A stretch of DNA of 64,000 bases, taken from NCBI RefSeq assembly GCF_040359615.1, contig NZ_CP132942.1, positions 62,001 to 126,000 of the forward strand, written 5' to 3'. The translations under genes and the position numbers were made by a program. This stretch comes from Tunturibacter psychrotolerans. GTDB taxonomy: Bacteria; Acidobacteriota; Terriglobia; Terriglobales; Acidobacteriaceae. Positions 36,596 through 46,300 of this stretch are shown here, one piece after another. The notes below the pieces were generated by a model. The model searched no databases. It saw nothing but the letters and a program-made list of their open reading frames with translations, and was not told the origin of the DNA. Positions within the stretch are counted from its first letter, which is position 1. Every line of letters begins with the position of its first letter.

Positions 36596-36606
36596 CCTGC
36601 GTTAAC
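36591..36606. promoter_or_regulatory. Candidate MntR operator before mntH
   Basis: ATTAACCTGCGTTAAC resembles the site before the regulator gene (11 of 16 identical, both ending CGTTAAC or GGTTAAC). It overlaps the stop codon of the regulator and lies 15 bp before the first mntH ATG. A second inverted repeat (ACTATG / CATAGT, 8-base spacer, 36619-36638) overlaps that ATG. Confidence 0.45.
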
Positions 36607-36621
36607 ATACTGTGGCATACT

Positions 36622-37980
36622 ATGTTTAGGCACATAGTGCCGACGCCATTCATGCCCCCTGTTCTAGAGCTCGACCACCAGCAACGGCCGTCCCTGCCCG
36701 ACGTGTTTTCTTCCGTCCGCCTCACACAGTCGCGTGGGTTCTGGAGGCGTGTCCTGGGATTTTTGGGTCCAGGTTTCCTGATTTCCGTCGGATATATGGA
36801 CCCCGGCAACTGGGCAACGGATCTGGCAGGCGGTTCCCGGTACGGCTACACTCTGCTTTCTGTCATCATGATCTCGAACCTGATGGCGATCTTGCTCCAA
36901 AGCCTTGCCCTTAAGCTCGGTATCGCCTCTGAGAGAGATCTGGCGCAGGCCTGCCGTGAGACTTACAGCCGTCCAACAGCTATCTTTCTCTGGTTGTTCG
37001 CAGAAGTCGCGATTGGCGCCTGCGATCTTGCCGAAGTGATTGGCTCGGCGATTGCTCTCCAACTGCTCTTCCATATTCCACTTTTGATTGGCGTCCTCAT
37101 CACCGGGACAGACGTTTTGCTGATCTTGCTCCTCCAGAATCGAGGATTCCGCTATCTCGAAGCGCTGGTGATCACACTCATCGGCACAATCGCAGTTCTG
37201 TTCGGCATCGAGATCTTCCTCTCGCGGCCGGAGTGGCTAGCCATTGCGCGAAACCTTGTCGTTCCGTCCGCAGCCATCGTCACCAACCCGAAGATGCTGT
37301 ACATCGCAATCAGCATTCTCGGAGCGACGGTGATGCCTCACAACCTCTACCTTCACTCCTCTATCGTTCAGACGCGTGACTATAAGCGAACGTCGGAGGG
37401 AAAACGAGAGGCAATCCGCTTCGCAAACATCGACTCCGCAACCGCACTGATGCTCGCCCTCTTTGTGAATGCAGCCATTCTGGTGCTGGCGGCTGCAGTC
37501 TTTCATAAAGGTGGCCACTTCGAGGTTGCAGAAATAGGCGACGCCTACAAACTCCTCACGCCGATGTTGGGCTTCACCGGTGCAAGCACCATGTTCGCTC
37601 TCGCACTGCTGGCTTCAGGACAGAACTCCACCATCACCGGCACGCTCGCCGGACAGGTCGTGATGGAGGGTTTCATCCATCTACGGCTCGCGCCGTGGTT
37701 GCGCCGCCTTATCACACGTTCCCTCGCTATTATTCCGACCGTGATCGTGACCTTCCTGTATGGCGAACGCGGTACAGCAAATCTCCTTATCCTCAGCCAG
37801 GTCATCTTGAGCATGCAGCTCAGCTTCGCCGTCTTCCCACTGGTCGCGTTAACGAGCGACCGAAAGAGGATGGGCGAGTTCGTCAATCACATCTGGCTGA
37901 AATATCTGAGCTACGCCGTTGCACTCCTGATCGCCGGACTCAACCTCTGGCTCCTCATACAGATCTTCCGCGGCCGCTAA
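36622..37980 (+). CDS. mntH: Nramp-family Mn(II)/Fe(II) transporter MntH
   Basis: 452 residues, about 11 membrane helices. Both metal-site signatures are present: D60-PGN-W in TM1 ('[15 protein letters not shown]') and '[10 protein letters not shown]' in TM6 (M238). The later '[20 protein letters not shown]' segment is the conserved TM8-type motif. It imports Mn2+ or Fe2+ with protons. Two starts are possible, ATG 36622 and ATG 36652, without a clear ribosome site for either. If the inverted repeat at 36619-36638 is an operator, the later start is favoured. Follows the MntR-like gene closely and is its likely target. Confidence 0.94.
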   Translation: MFRHIVPTPFMPPVLELDHQQRPSLPDVFSSVRLTQSRGFWRRVLGFLGPGFLISVGYMDPGNWATDLAGGSRYGYTLLSVIMISNLMAILLQSLALKLGIASERDLAQACRETYSRPTAIFLWLFAEVAIGACDLAEVIGSAIALQLLFHIPLLIGVLITGTDVLLILLLQNRGFRYLEALVITLIGTIAVLFGIEIFLSRPEWLAIARNLVVPSAAIVTNPKMLYIAISILGATVMPHNLYLHSSIVQTRDYKRTSEGKREAIRFANIDSATALMLALFVNAAILVLAAAVFHKGGHFEVAEIGDAYKLLTPMLGFTGASTMFALALLASGQNSTITGTLAGQVVMEGFIHLRLAPWLRRLITRSLAIIPTVIVTFLYGERGTANLLILSQVILSMQLSFAVFPLVALTSDRKRMGEFVNHIWLKYLSYAVALLIAGLNLWLLIQIFRGR

Positions 37981-38168
37981 TCCCATATCACTAGTACTTA
38001 CCTCGTACGCTTCCTGACATATCCCGGAGCAGGCGCCTCCGCCGCGCCATGGAAACCTACCCTGATTTCACCGACCTCGTAATTAGATAAAATCTGCAAA
38101 AGAGTTTGGTCATTCTGGTACATTTCGCCAGCTGACTTTGCGGAACCTTCAGCGTTGACGGAGCTTGC

Positions 38169-39452
38169 ATGACCACAACCTCATCAAATGCCGCCAATAC
38201 TGAGGAGGCGGCACATCTCTCTCTGAAGTTAGGCCGTCTGTTATTGGCTAGCGGCGCTGACACTGCACATACCAGGGATGCCGTGGAACATTTCGCCCTC
38301 GGGCTAGGCTTCGAAACCCATCTGTTGATCACCTACGAGTCGCTCCTGCTCACTCTGATCGCAGACGATGAGTTCCGTACGAAGGTCGGCTCACATATCC
38401 CAGCGACGAACGTGAATATGGCCGCGGTGGGGGAACTCAGTCGAACTGCCAACGAGACAGCGTACGGCCTCCTGGACGCCGCCGCGGCGGCTTCGCGGCT
38501 CACGGCTTTAGAGAACACCAAGCCTCTCTATTCCAGGTGGCTCGTCGCAGCGGCCCTTGGACTGACCGCGGCAAGCCTCTCCAGGCTTTTCGGAGGTGAC
38601 TGGCCCGTGTTTGCCACGGTCTATGTTGCCTCGACCATCGGGACCGTAGTACGCCAGCAACTCGGCCGCTGGCATGTCCATCCGTTGGCGATCCCGTTCA
38701 TCTCCGCGCTGGTTAGCGGGGTCATTGGAGGTTTGGGGATGCGGCTGCACCCTGGCGCAACCCCGGCCTTATGCCTCATCGCACCAGGAATGATTTTGGT
38801 ACCCGGAGTGCCATTGATTAACGGTATTCGAGACGCGATCAATAACAATATGGTGCTGAGCCTTGCCAGGCTGTCATTCGCCGTACTCGTGGTAGTAGCA
38901 ATAGCATCAGGTCTCTTCGCGGCAACTGCAATAACAGGTGTAGGCATCCCCGTATGGGGACCCACCGCGTTGCTTCCGATCTTCGAAGACGCTGCGTTCT
39001 CTGCGCTGACGACGATCGGTTACGTCTTCCTCTTCAACGTTACGCTCCGCGTCGCGTGGGCTTGCGTTCTTTGCGGCGTGTGTTGTCACGCGTTTCGAAC
39101 AACCCTGATGCATTTGGGGCTGGACATTGTCAGTGGAACCTTCATCAGCTCAATGGTCGCAGGCATTTTGGCACATATCTTCTCAAAAGTTTTCCGGGCT
39201 CCCCCCACCACGTTTGCATTCCCCAGTGTCGTCGCTCTGGTTCCAGGTTCTTACGCGTTCCGCGCAGTCATCGGAGGCATTCAGATCCTCCACGCAGCGG
39301 GTAGCACGCCAAGCCCAGTTGTCGCTGAAACCATATCCCTCGCTATCTACACAATCCTTCTGACCTCCGCAATTGCCCTCGGCTTGGCGATTGCATTGGC
39401 AGTGCCGCTACCCAGTTGGCATCGAACACAAACCCAGGCCCAGGGATCGTAG
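38169..39452 (+). CDS. thrE: Threonine/serine exporter, ThrE family
   Basis: 427 residues. N-terminal cytoplasmic ThrE domain (DUF1212-like): 'AAHLSLKLGRLLLASGADTA', 'HTRDAVEHFALGLGFETHLL'. Then about ten membrane helices, with 'PLAIPFISALVSGVIGGLGM', 'LIAPGMILVPGVPLINGIRD' and 'INNNMVLSLARLSFAVLVVV' in the first half and the ThrE_2 part from about 270 ('GTFISSMVAGILAHIFSKVF', 'FPSVVALVPGSYAFRAVIGG'). Single-chain form, as in Corynebacterium. Predicted to export small amino acids. Stands alone, 188 bp after mntH and convergent with fumC. Confidence 0.92.
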   Translation: MTTTSSNAANTEEAAHLSLKLGRLLLASGADTAHTRDAVEHFALGLGFETHLLITYESLLLTLIADDEFRTKVGSHIPATNVNMAAVGELSRTANETAYGLLDAAAAASRLTALENTKPLYSRWLVAAALGLTAASLSRLFGGDWPVFATVYVASTIGTVVRQQLGRWHVHPLAIPFISALVSGVIGGLGMRLHPGATPALCLIAPGMILVPGVPLINGIRDAINNNMVLSLARLSFAVLVVVAIASGLFAATAITGVGIPVWGPTALLPIFEDAAFSALTTIGYVFLFNVTLRVAWACVLCGVCCHAFRTTLMHLGLDIVSGTFISSMVAGILAHIFSKVFRAPPTTFAFPSVVALVPGSYAFRAVIGGIQILHAAGSTPSPVVAETISLAIYTILLTSAIALGLAIALAVPLPSWHRTQTQAQGS

Positions 39453-39487
39453 CTCGCGTCCCTAAGCCGCACGGACGATCACGACGT

Positions 39488-40933
39488 TTAGTTATTGATA
39501 AACACCATCGTCTTTGGATCGACCACACGATCAAAAGTTTTCTCATCGATCCATCCGGTTGCCAGCGCTGCCTGCTTCAACGTCGTCTCTTCATCAAGCG
39601 CTTTATGGGCAATCTTCGACGCCTTGTCATATCCAATCACCGGGCTGAGCGCAGTCACCAGCATCAGCGAATTCTGCACAAATTGCGCGATACGTTTTTC
39701 ATTCAACGTCGTCCCCTCGACCGAGAAGACACGGAACTTCTCACACCCATCGGCCAGGATCCGTGCCGAATGAAGAAAGTTGTTGATAATGATCGGTCGC
39801 ATCGCATTCAATTCGAAGTTGCCCTGTGAGCCTGCGAAGGCCACGGCCGAATCATCCCCGATCACTTGGATGCAGATCATCACCATCGCCTCGCACTGCG
39901 TCGGATTCACTTTACCCGGCATAATCGAAGACCCGGGCTCATTGGCCGGCAACACCAACTCACCAAGCCCGCAACGAGGACCCGAAGCCAGCCATCGCAT
40001 ATCATTGGCAATCTTCATCAGAGCAACAGCAAGAGAGCGCAAAGCGGCGTGCGCGTTCACCATCGCGTCGAGCGAGCCCTGCGCCGCAAACTTATTCGGC
40101 GCAGTAATGAAGGGTAGCCCCGTCAACTCCGCAATCTTCGCCGCAATCTCCTCGCCAAAACGAGGGGGAGCATTCAGCCCGGTACCAACCGCCGTACCGC
40201 CGGCCGCCAGTTGGTAGAGCCCTACCATCGAGCTATCAATCAATGCAAAGGCATCACGAATCTGAACAGCATAGCCTGACCACTCCTGCCCAACCGTCAA
40301 AGGCACGGCGTCTTCCAGGTGCGTACGTCCAATTTTGACAACATCGTGCCACTGTTTCGCCTTCGTCTCAATCGCAGTCGCCAAGGCCCCCACCCTCGGC
40401 AGCAGATGCTTCTTTACCTCAATCACGCTTGCAATATGCATCGCCGTCGGAAAGGTGTCATTGGACGACTGAGCCATGTTCACATGGTCATTCGGATGGA
40501 TCGGATCGTTGCTCCCCAACTCTCCCCCAAGCAGTTGAATCGAACGATTGGAGATCACTTCATTGACGTTCATGTTCGACTGCGTCCCCGAGCCCGTCTG
40601 CCAGACAAAGAGCGGAAACTCGCTATCCAACTTCCCGGCGATAACCTCGTCTGCAACTTTCGAGATCGCGTCGGCCCTCCACTGATCGAGCCTCCCTGCA
40701 GCCGCATTCACCTGAGCAGCCGCTTTCTTCACATAGCCATAAGCGTGATACACCTGCTTCGGCATGCGGTCGTCGCCAATGGCAAAGTGAATCAGCGAGC
40801 GCTCGGTTTGAGCCCCCCAGTAGTGATCTGCAGGAACCTCAACCTCCCCCATCGAGTCTGTTTCTTTCCGCTTCCCTGTCGCACCCACCCCTATCGGAAT
40901 CTGCTTCAGTTCATACTTCTCTTGTGTAGCCAT
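39488..40933 (-). CDS. fumC: Class II fumarate hydratase
   Basis: 481 residues. The fumarase/aspartase signature [11 protein letters not shown] is at 334-344. The substrate-site motifs '[14 protein letters not shown]' and '[15 protein letters not shown]' and the catalytic-base helix '[12 protein letters not shown]' (H205) are all present. 'HPNDHVN' distinguishes fumarase from aspartase. Oxygen-stable, iron-free enzyme of the TCA cycle converting fumarate and malate. It lies 78 bp downstream of the malic enzyme gene on the same strand, so the two malate-using enzymes are probably co-transcribed. Confidence 0.96.
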   Translation of the reverse strand: MATQEKYELKQIPIGVGATGKRKETDSMGEVEVPADHYWGAQTERSLIHFAIGDDRMPKQVYHAYGYVKKAAAQVNAAAGRLDQWRADAISKVADEVIAGKLDSEFPLFVWQTGSGTQSNMNVNEVISNRSIQLLGGELGSNDPIHPNDHVNMAQSSNDTFPTAMHIASVIEVKKHLLPRVGALATAIETKAKQWHDVVKIGRTHLEDAVPLTVGQEWSGYAVQIRDAFALIDSSMVGLYQLAAGGTAVGTGLNAPPRFGEEIAAKIAELTGLPFITAPNKFAAQGSLDAMVNAHAALRSLAVALMKIANDMRWLASGPRCGLGELVLPANEPGSSIMPGKVNPTQCEAMVMICIQVIGDDSAVAFAGSQGNFELNAMRPIIINNFLHSARILADGCEKFRVFSVEGTTLNEKRIAQFVQNSLMLVTALSPVIGYDKASKIAHKALDEETTLKQAALATGWIDEKTFDRVVDPKTMVFINN

Positions 40934-40970
40934 ATCACCTCACTCGGGTTTAAGCCGCCAGCAGCCAATC

Positions 40971-41001
40971 CTGGCCGGTAAGCGAATCCGCTCTCGGCCA
41001 G
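40971..41001 (-). other. Hairpin between the malic enzyme and fumarase genes
   Basis: Inverted repeat CTGGCCG / CGGCCAG with a 17-base loop, no T-run. It may be a transcript-processing or weak stop element between the two genes. Confidence 0.35.
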
Positions 41002-41011
41002 ATCCGCTGCG

Positions 41012-42727
41012 CTAATCGTTCAAACGCACGTACGGCCGATAGACCGGTTCCCAAACATATTCGCGGAGTTCCTTCTCGAATGACTTCTCATCAGCCACTC
41101 CTGCAAGTCCTTCTGCGATCGCCTGTTGCCCAACGGCCTCCGCAACTGGCAGGCTGACCTTGCGAGAATCTGTGATCGGAGGCAACAGAGACGCCTCTTT
41201 GTTCTTCAACGTCGGAGAGAGAGCCGCGAGAGCCTTCGCGGCGGCCATAATCATCGCATCCGAAACGTGTTTCGCCCTCGACGTCAGAATCCCAAGAGCA
41301 AGACCTGGAAAGATATAGGAGTTGTTCGTCTGGGAGAACTCCACGGTCTTTCCGTTGATCTCGGTTGGAGGGAATGGACTTCCCGTGCCAATCAAAGCGC
41401 GCCCATTCGTCCACTTCGTAAGGTCCGCGGGGGTAGCTTCACTTTTGGACGTAGGGTTCGACAAGGGGAAAATAGCCGGACGATCTGTGTGCTTCGCCAT
41501 CTCGCGCACGATTTCCTCCGTAAACGCCCCCGCTTGGCTCGAAACTCCTATTAACACCGTCAGCTTCGCATTACGAACCACATCCGCAAGCGAAACCTGT
41601 TCCGAACCGGAAAGCGTCCACCCCGCCAGATCCGACTTCTTCCGCGCATAGCGCACCTGATCCGGCCGAAGCCCCGCCTGCCCCGCAAGGATCAACCCAT
41701 ATCTATCCACCGGGTAGAACTGCTTATGTGCGTCTTCGTCACTCAACCCATCTTCTTTCATCGCCGCAAGTAGCAGATTGGCAATCCCAATGCCGGCCGA
41801 ACCGAAACCAAGGAAGCCGATCCTTTGTTCTTTCATCGGAATGCCGGTCGCCTGTACCGCTCCCAGCACCGTGGCCGTCGCCACCGCCGCCGTTCCCTGA
41901 ATGTCGTCATTAAAGGTGCAAAGCCGGTCGCGATACCGCTCGAGCAAGCGGTTGGCATTCGAGCCGGCAAAGTCCTCCCACTGCAGAAGAATATGTGGCC
42001 AGCGTCGCTTCACCGCCGATACGAACGCCTCCACGAAGTCGTCATACTCCTGTCCCCTCACTCGCTTACTGCGCCAACCAATATAGATAGGATCCTTCAG
42101 CCGATCCTCATTGTCCGTTCCAACATCGAGAAGTACAGGCAGGCAGTGTTCCGGATGAACCCCGCCGAGCGCCGTATACAAAGCCATCTTTCCGATCGGT
42201 ATTCCCATTCCTCCGGCTCCCTGATCACCGAGACCAAGAATCCGTTCGCCATCACTCACAACAATGCACCGCACCTTGTCATAGCGTGGATCGGCCAGCA
42301 TCTGGTCGATACGCTTTTTGTTGGGATAGCTAATGAAAAGCCCGCGCGGCTTAAGCCAGGTCTCACTGAATCGCTGACACCCTTCACCCACCGTAGGGGT
42401 ATACACGATCGGCAAAAACTTCTCGACGTTCCCAGTAATCAGCGCATAGAACAACGTCTCATTCGAATCCTGCAAGTTGCGCATGAAGTTGTAGCGGTCA
42501 AAGCTGTTGGTCTCACCGTCAAAAGCTTTCATGCGGCGTTCCAGCTGATCCTCCAGATTACCCACATGCGGTGGTAGCAATCCGTGGAGCGCAAACGCAT
42601 CTCGCTCCTCCTCCGTAAACGCGGTCCCCTTATTAAGTCCCGGATGAAGGAGCAGATCGTAGCCCGAGAGCCTGGTCTCTACGACTTCAGATTTAGCTGA
42701 GTTTGCTGCTGCAGATGATGAGTCCAT
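41012..42727 (-). CDS. maeA: NAD-dependent malic enzyme
   Basis: 571 residues, close to E. coli MaeA (565). Substrate and metal region: 'YTPTVGEGCQRFSE', 'VVSDGERILGLGDQGAGGMG', and the signature 'FNDDIQGTAAV' (282-292) with the metal-binding Asp pair. The NAD-binding loop GFGSAG (307-312) is followed by 'GIGIANLLL'. 'LSNPTSKSEATPADLTKWT' is the usual C-terminal active-site segment. It oxidatively decarboxylates malate to pyruvate. First gene of the pair with fumC. NAD over NADP preference is inferred from the overall MaeA-like sequence, not from a single residue. Confidence 0.94.
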   Translation of the reverse strand: MDSSSAAANSAKSEVVETRLSGYDLLLHPGLNKGTAFTEEERDAFALHGLLPPHVGNLEDQLERRMKAFDGETNSFDRYNFMRNLQDSNETLFYALITGNVEKFLPIVYTPTVGEGCQRFSETWLKPRGLFISYPNKKRIDQMLADPRYDKVRCIVVSDGERILGLGDQGAGGMGIPIGKMALYTALGGVHPEHCLPVLLDVGTDNEDRLKDPIYIGWRSKRVRGQEYDDFVEAFVSAVKRRWPHILLQWEDFAGSNANRLLERYRDRLCTFNDDIQGTAAVATATVLGAVQATGIPMKEQRIGFLGFGSAGIGIANLLLAAMKEDGLSDEDAHKQFYPVDRYGLILAGQAGLRPDQVRYARKKSDLAGWTLSGSEQVSLADVVRNAKLTVLIGVSSQAGAFTEEIVREMAKHTDRPAIFPLSNPTSKSEATPADLTKWTNGRALIGTGSPFPPTEINGKTVEFSQTNNSYIFPGLALGILTSRAKHVSDAMIMAAAKALAALSPTLKNKEASLLPPITDSRKVSLPVAEAVGQQAIAEGLAGVADEKSFEKELREYVWEPVYRPYVRLND

Positions 42728-43307
42728 TCAATTCCTCTCTTTCTCGGCCGCAACGGTGATGAACGAGGGCACCCTACGACTCAATCTTCGATGCGTGCTG
42801 TCTGCTGTTATATCCACTTTTTCGAAATTCATGCTGTGCCGGAATTGTCATTTTCTTGGCTATCCTCTCTGTGTAAAGGAAGTAGCTCCCTCGCCTTCCT
42901 ACCCGACTTTCGGTAACCACTCCTGACACTTCTGTGTCACTCCCCCCAAAAAGTTTTCCCGAGTTGGGAAAAAACCCCGCATTTTCGCGAAATTTGTGCT
43001 GACACCTTTGGACTATGGATGCTAAGCCGCAGCTAGTTGATTCTAGTGAGGAGCAAAGGAGGCCCAATAACTCTCTTATGCGATTCCATTCTCTATCGGC
43101 GAACACGTTGGCCTGATAAGAACAGCACAAAAAAGTTCTTGGTTCTCTTCGGGCTCTAGCAATACCAAAAAGTTCTCGCTCAAAAAGTCTTCGTAGAAAA
43201 CAACGCACGAGATCGAAGGTGGCCACAAACCACCCGAAATTTTGCGTAAGAGCACCCGTCTGTCTGAAAAGTCTTCCTTTCTGTCATTGGTCGTCACGGA
43301 GATACGA
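42728..43307. promoter_or_regulatory. Long upstream region of the giant repeat-protein gene
   Basis: No convincing gene; two minus frames of 83 and 150 residues match nothing. It contains two inverted repeats, TGACAC-TTCT-GTGTCA (42924-42939) and TTTTCCC-GAGTT-GGGAAAA (42954-42972). A recurring AAAAAGT(T/C) motif occurs at 42946-42957, 43127-43140, 43165-43176 and 43181-43191. These make it a likely regulatory region for the adhesin-like gene and, on the other side, for malic enzyme. Confidence 0.45.
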
Positions 43308-46300
43308 ATGTCGTCACACTGCTCCACATTTAGTCGCTCAGAGAATCACAAGTTCAGCCCGCGTTCGCTCTCACGTGTTTTCATGACCGTGCTCGCCTTG
43401 CTTCTGGCGACGACAGCCACGCCAGCCAGCTTTGCTTTTGGCGCCTTAACGACGACCGATCTAACCTTATCTTCATCCTCCGTTGCCAACGGAACCGTCG
43501 TGACCTTCACAGCCACTGTCGCGAACGGTTTAGGCGGAGCTGTCTCCCCCGGTTTGGTCACTTTCTGCGATGCTACGGCTGCCTTCTGCGTAAACTCAGC
43601 CGTCCTTGGAACGGCTCAACTGACCTCCGGCGGCACCGCCGTCCTGCATTTTGTGCCCGCCATCGGAAATCATAGCTACAAAGCCATCTTCAGCGGCACC
43701 ACTCTCTACGCAACCAGCACCTCCTCTCCGCAACCCCTCACCGTAACCGGCACCGCTTACACAACTACAACAAGCCTCTCCAGCACAGGCACCGTCAGCA
43801 ACTACGTCCTGACCGCTTCCGTCGTCGCTGCCAAAGGTGGAATGCAGCTCGCTCCTTCCGCTCCCGTGTCCTTTCAGGACACCTCGAACGGCAACTACGT
43901 CTTCGGCACAGCGCCATTGGGGACACCAGTAGGCACGCAGACATTCCCCGCTGCCACGGTCACCAACGCCTTCACAACAACTCCGCCGCGAGGCGCAGCT
44001 CTGGGCGACTTTAATAACAACGGCACTCTGGACATCGCCGTCGCCTCCGGGAACAGCGTCAATATCTTCCTTGGCACCGGCACCGGAACCTTTGCCGCTC
44101 CAACCGCGCTGACCGCCGGAACGACCCCAACGGGTGTAGCAGTGGGGGACTTCAACAGCGACGGCATTCTCGATATCGCAGTAGCCAACTTCGGCAGTAA
44201 CAATGTAAGCATCTTTCTGGGTAAGGCGGGCGGTGGATTCCAGACAGCGGTCAACTACAACGTCGGAACCGGACCAGTAGCGGTCGCTGTTGGCGATTTC
44301 AACGACGATGGAAACGCCGACCTGGCCATCGCAAATCAGACGAGCAACAACGTCACGATTCTTCTCAACAGCAGCGTCGACCCAGGAACTTTCAGCCAAG
44401 CCCTCAGCTCGCCCATCGCCGTCGGGACCACTCCCACCAGTCTGATCGTCTCGCACTTTAACTCCGACACGAATCTCGATCTGGCTGTGACCAACAAAGG
44501 CTCGAACACGGTCAGCATTCTCGAAGGCAATGGCACAGGCGGTTTCACCCAGCCCACAGGCTCCCCCTTCGCTGCCGGCACGTCTCCCATGGGTCTCGTC
44601 GCCGGAGACTTCAACGGCGATGGACTAATCGATCTTGCCATCAGCAGCTCGGGCGATAACAAGGTCAGCATCCTTCTTGGCGACGCGACCAAGACCTTCA
44701 AAACAGCCGTAGCCTACGCTGCTGGAACTGGCCCGACCGCAATCGCACTCGCAGACTTCAACGGTGACGGCATCGCCGACCTCACGGTTGTAAATCCAGC
44801 CGGAACCGGCAACCAGACGCAGAGTGTTCTGCTCGGAAATGGCGACGGAACTTTTGGAGCCCCAGCCAGTTTCTCGGTTGGAGTGAATGGAACCGCGACT
44901 CTGGCAGGAGACTTCAACAGCGACGGATTTCCAGACATTGCGACGCCAACGCCAAACCCAACTACGGGCAACGGTAAAGTCTCGATCCTGATCGACCAGA
45001 TCACCCAAACCGCGAAGGCGACTCTCAACACACCCAACGTCCCTCAAGGAGCAGCCAACACACACAACGTCGACGCGCTTTATCCGGGAGAGACCTTCTT
45101 CAAAACAAGTACCTCTACGACCTTAGGTCTCACCGGAACCCCGATTTCAACCTTGACCCTGCTGGGAACCAATCCCTCGACGACCCCTTTCGGCCAGCAG
45201 GTTGTGCTCTCTGCGACGTTGACTCCCTTCTCTCTGGGCAACTACACCACGAACAACGATCTCGTCACCTTCTTGAATGGCACCACCGTTCTGGGTACCA
45301 GCAAGCTTACTAGCGGAGTCGCAACCTTCAACGTGACCTCCTTGCCTGAAGGAATCGATAGCCTCACGGCAAGTTACAACCTGTCGAACAGTGACAAGAA
45401 CTTTGTAACCAGCACATCTTCCGCCGTCAACTATTCGGTCACGAAGGCGACGCCCGTCATCACATGGCCTACTCCAGCACCGATCGCCTATGGCACGCTG
45501 GTATCGCCCATGCAGCTGAACGCAACGACGACAGTTGCGGGAACCTTTGCCTACAGCATCGCCCAATACACATTGTTGCCGATCGGCACGTATACGCTTA
45601 ACGTTACCTTCACGCCGAGCGCCGCGAACGCCGCAAATTACAACTCTGCGACCAGCAGCGTCACCCTCGTCGTCAACCAGGCAAACCCGCAGATCAACTG
45701 GCCGTCGCCCGCGCCCATCACCTACCCCACCCCGCTGAGCAATATTCAGCTTGACGCTACGGTGGCCGTCTACACGCCAGTCCCGTTGAGCTCGTACTAC
45801 AACCTCAACGCGATCAACAGCGATGGCAGGACTTTTAGCGGTGGCTTCGATCAAAGCGGTAACTCCTACTCGGCGAATCTGCTGGGAACTTCCGTCACAT
45901 GGAACAACATCACCTATCAGTTGGGACCTGCCAACGCACCCGATGCAGTTGCCGGACTAAGCAGCACAGGCACTACGCTGACCATCCCCCTGCCGGCTGG
46001 ATTCTATGCCAGCATTAACCTGCTTGGCGCGATGGTCAACAACACTACCGCGGCCAATCCATTCATCATCACCTATACCGACGGAACGACTTCGACCTTC
46101 ACTCAAAGCCTGAGTGACTGGGTCTTCCCACTGAACTACTCCGGCGAATCCGAAATAACGTGCGTCCCGTACCGCGACACCTCCAGTGGCGGTCAGGATG
46201 CCCACTTGACCTGCGTCTATGGCTATCAGATTCCGCTCAATAGCTCGAAAATTGCTGCGAGCATCACGCTCCCCGCATACAACGGACCAGGAGATGTTTC

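Noticed and set aside
40971..41001. Hairpin between malic enzyme and fumarase genes as an intrinsic terminator
   Set aside because: The loop is 17 bases and no T-run follows, so it is listed only as a hairpin.
42774..43327. Two minus-strand frames (150 and 83 residues) upstream of the giant gene
   Set aside because: No motif or good start, and they overlap each other and the giant gene's start. Better explained as a regulatory region.
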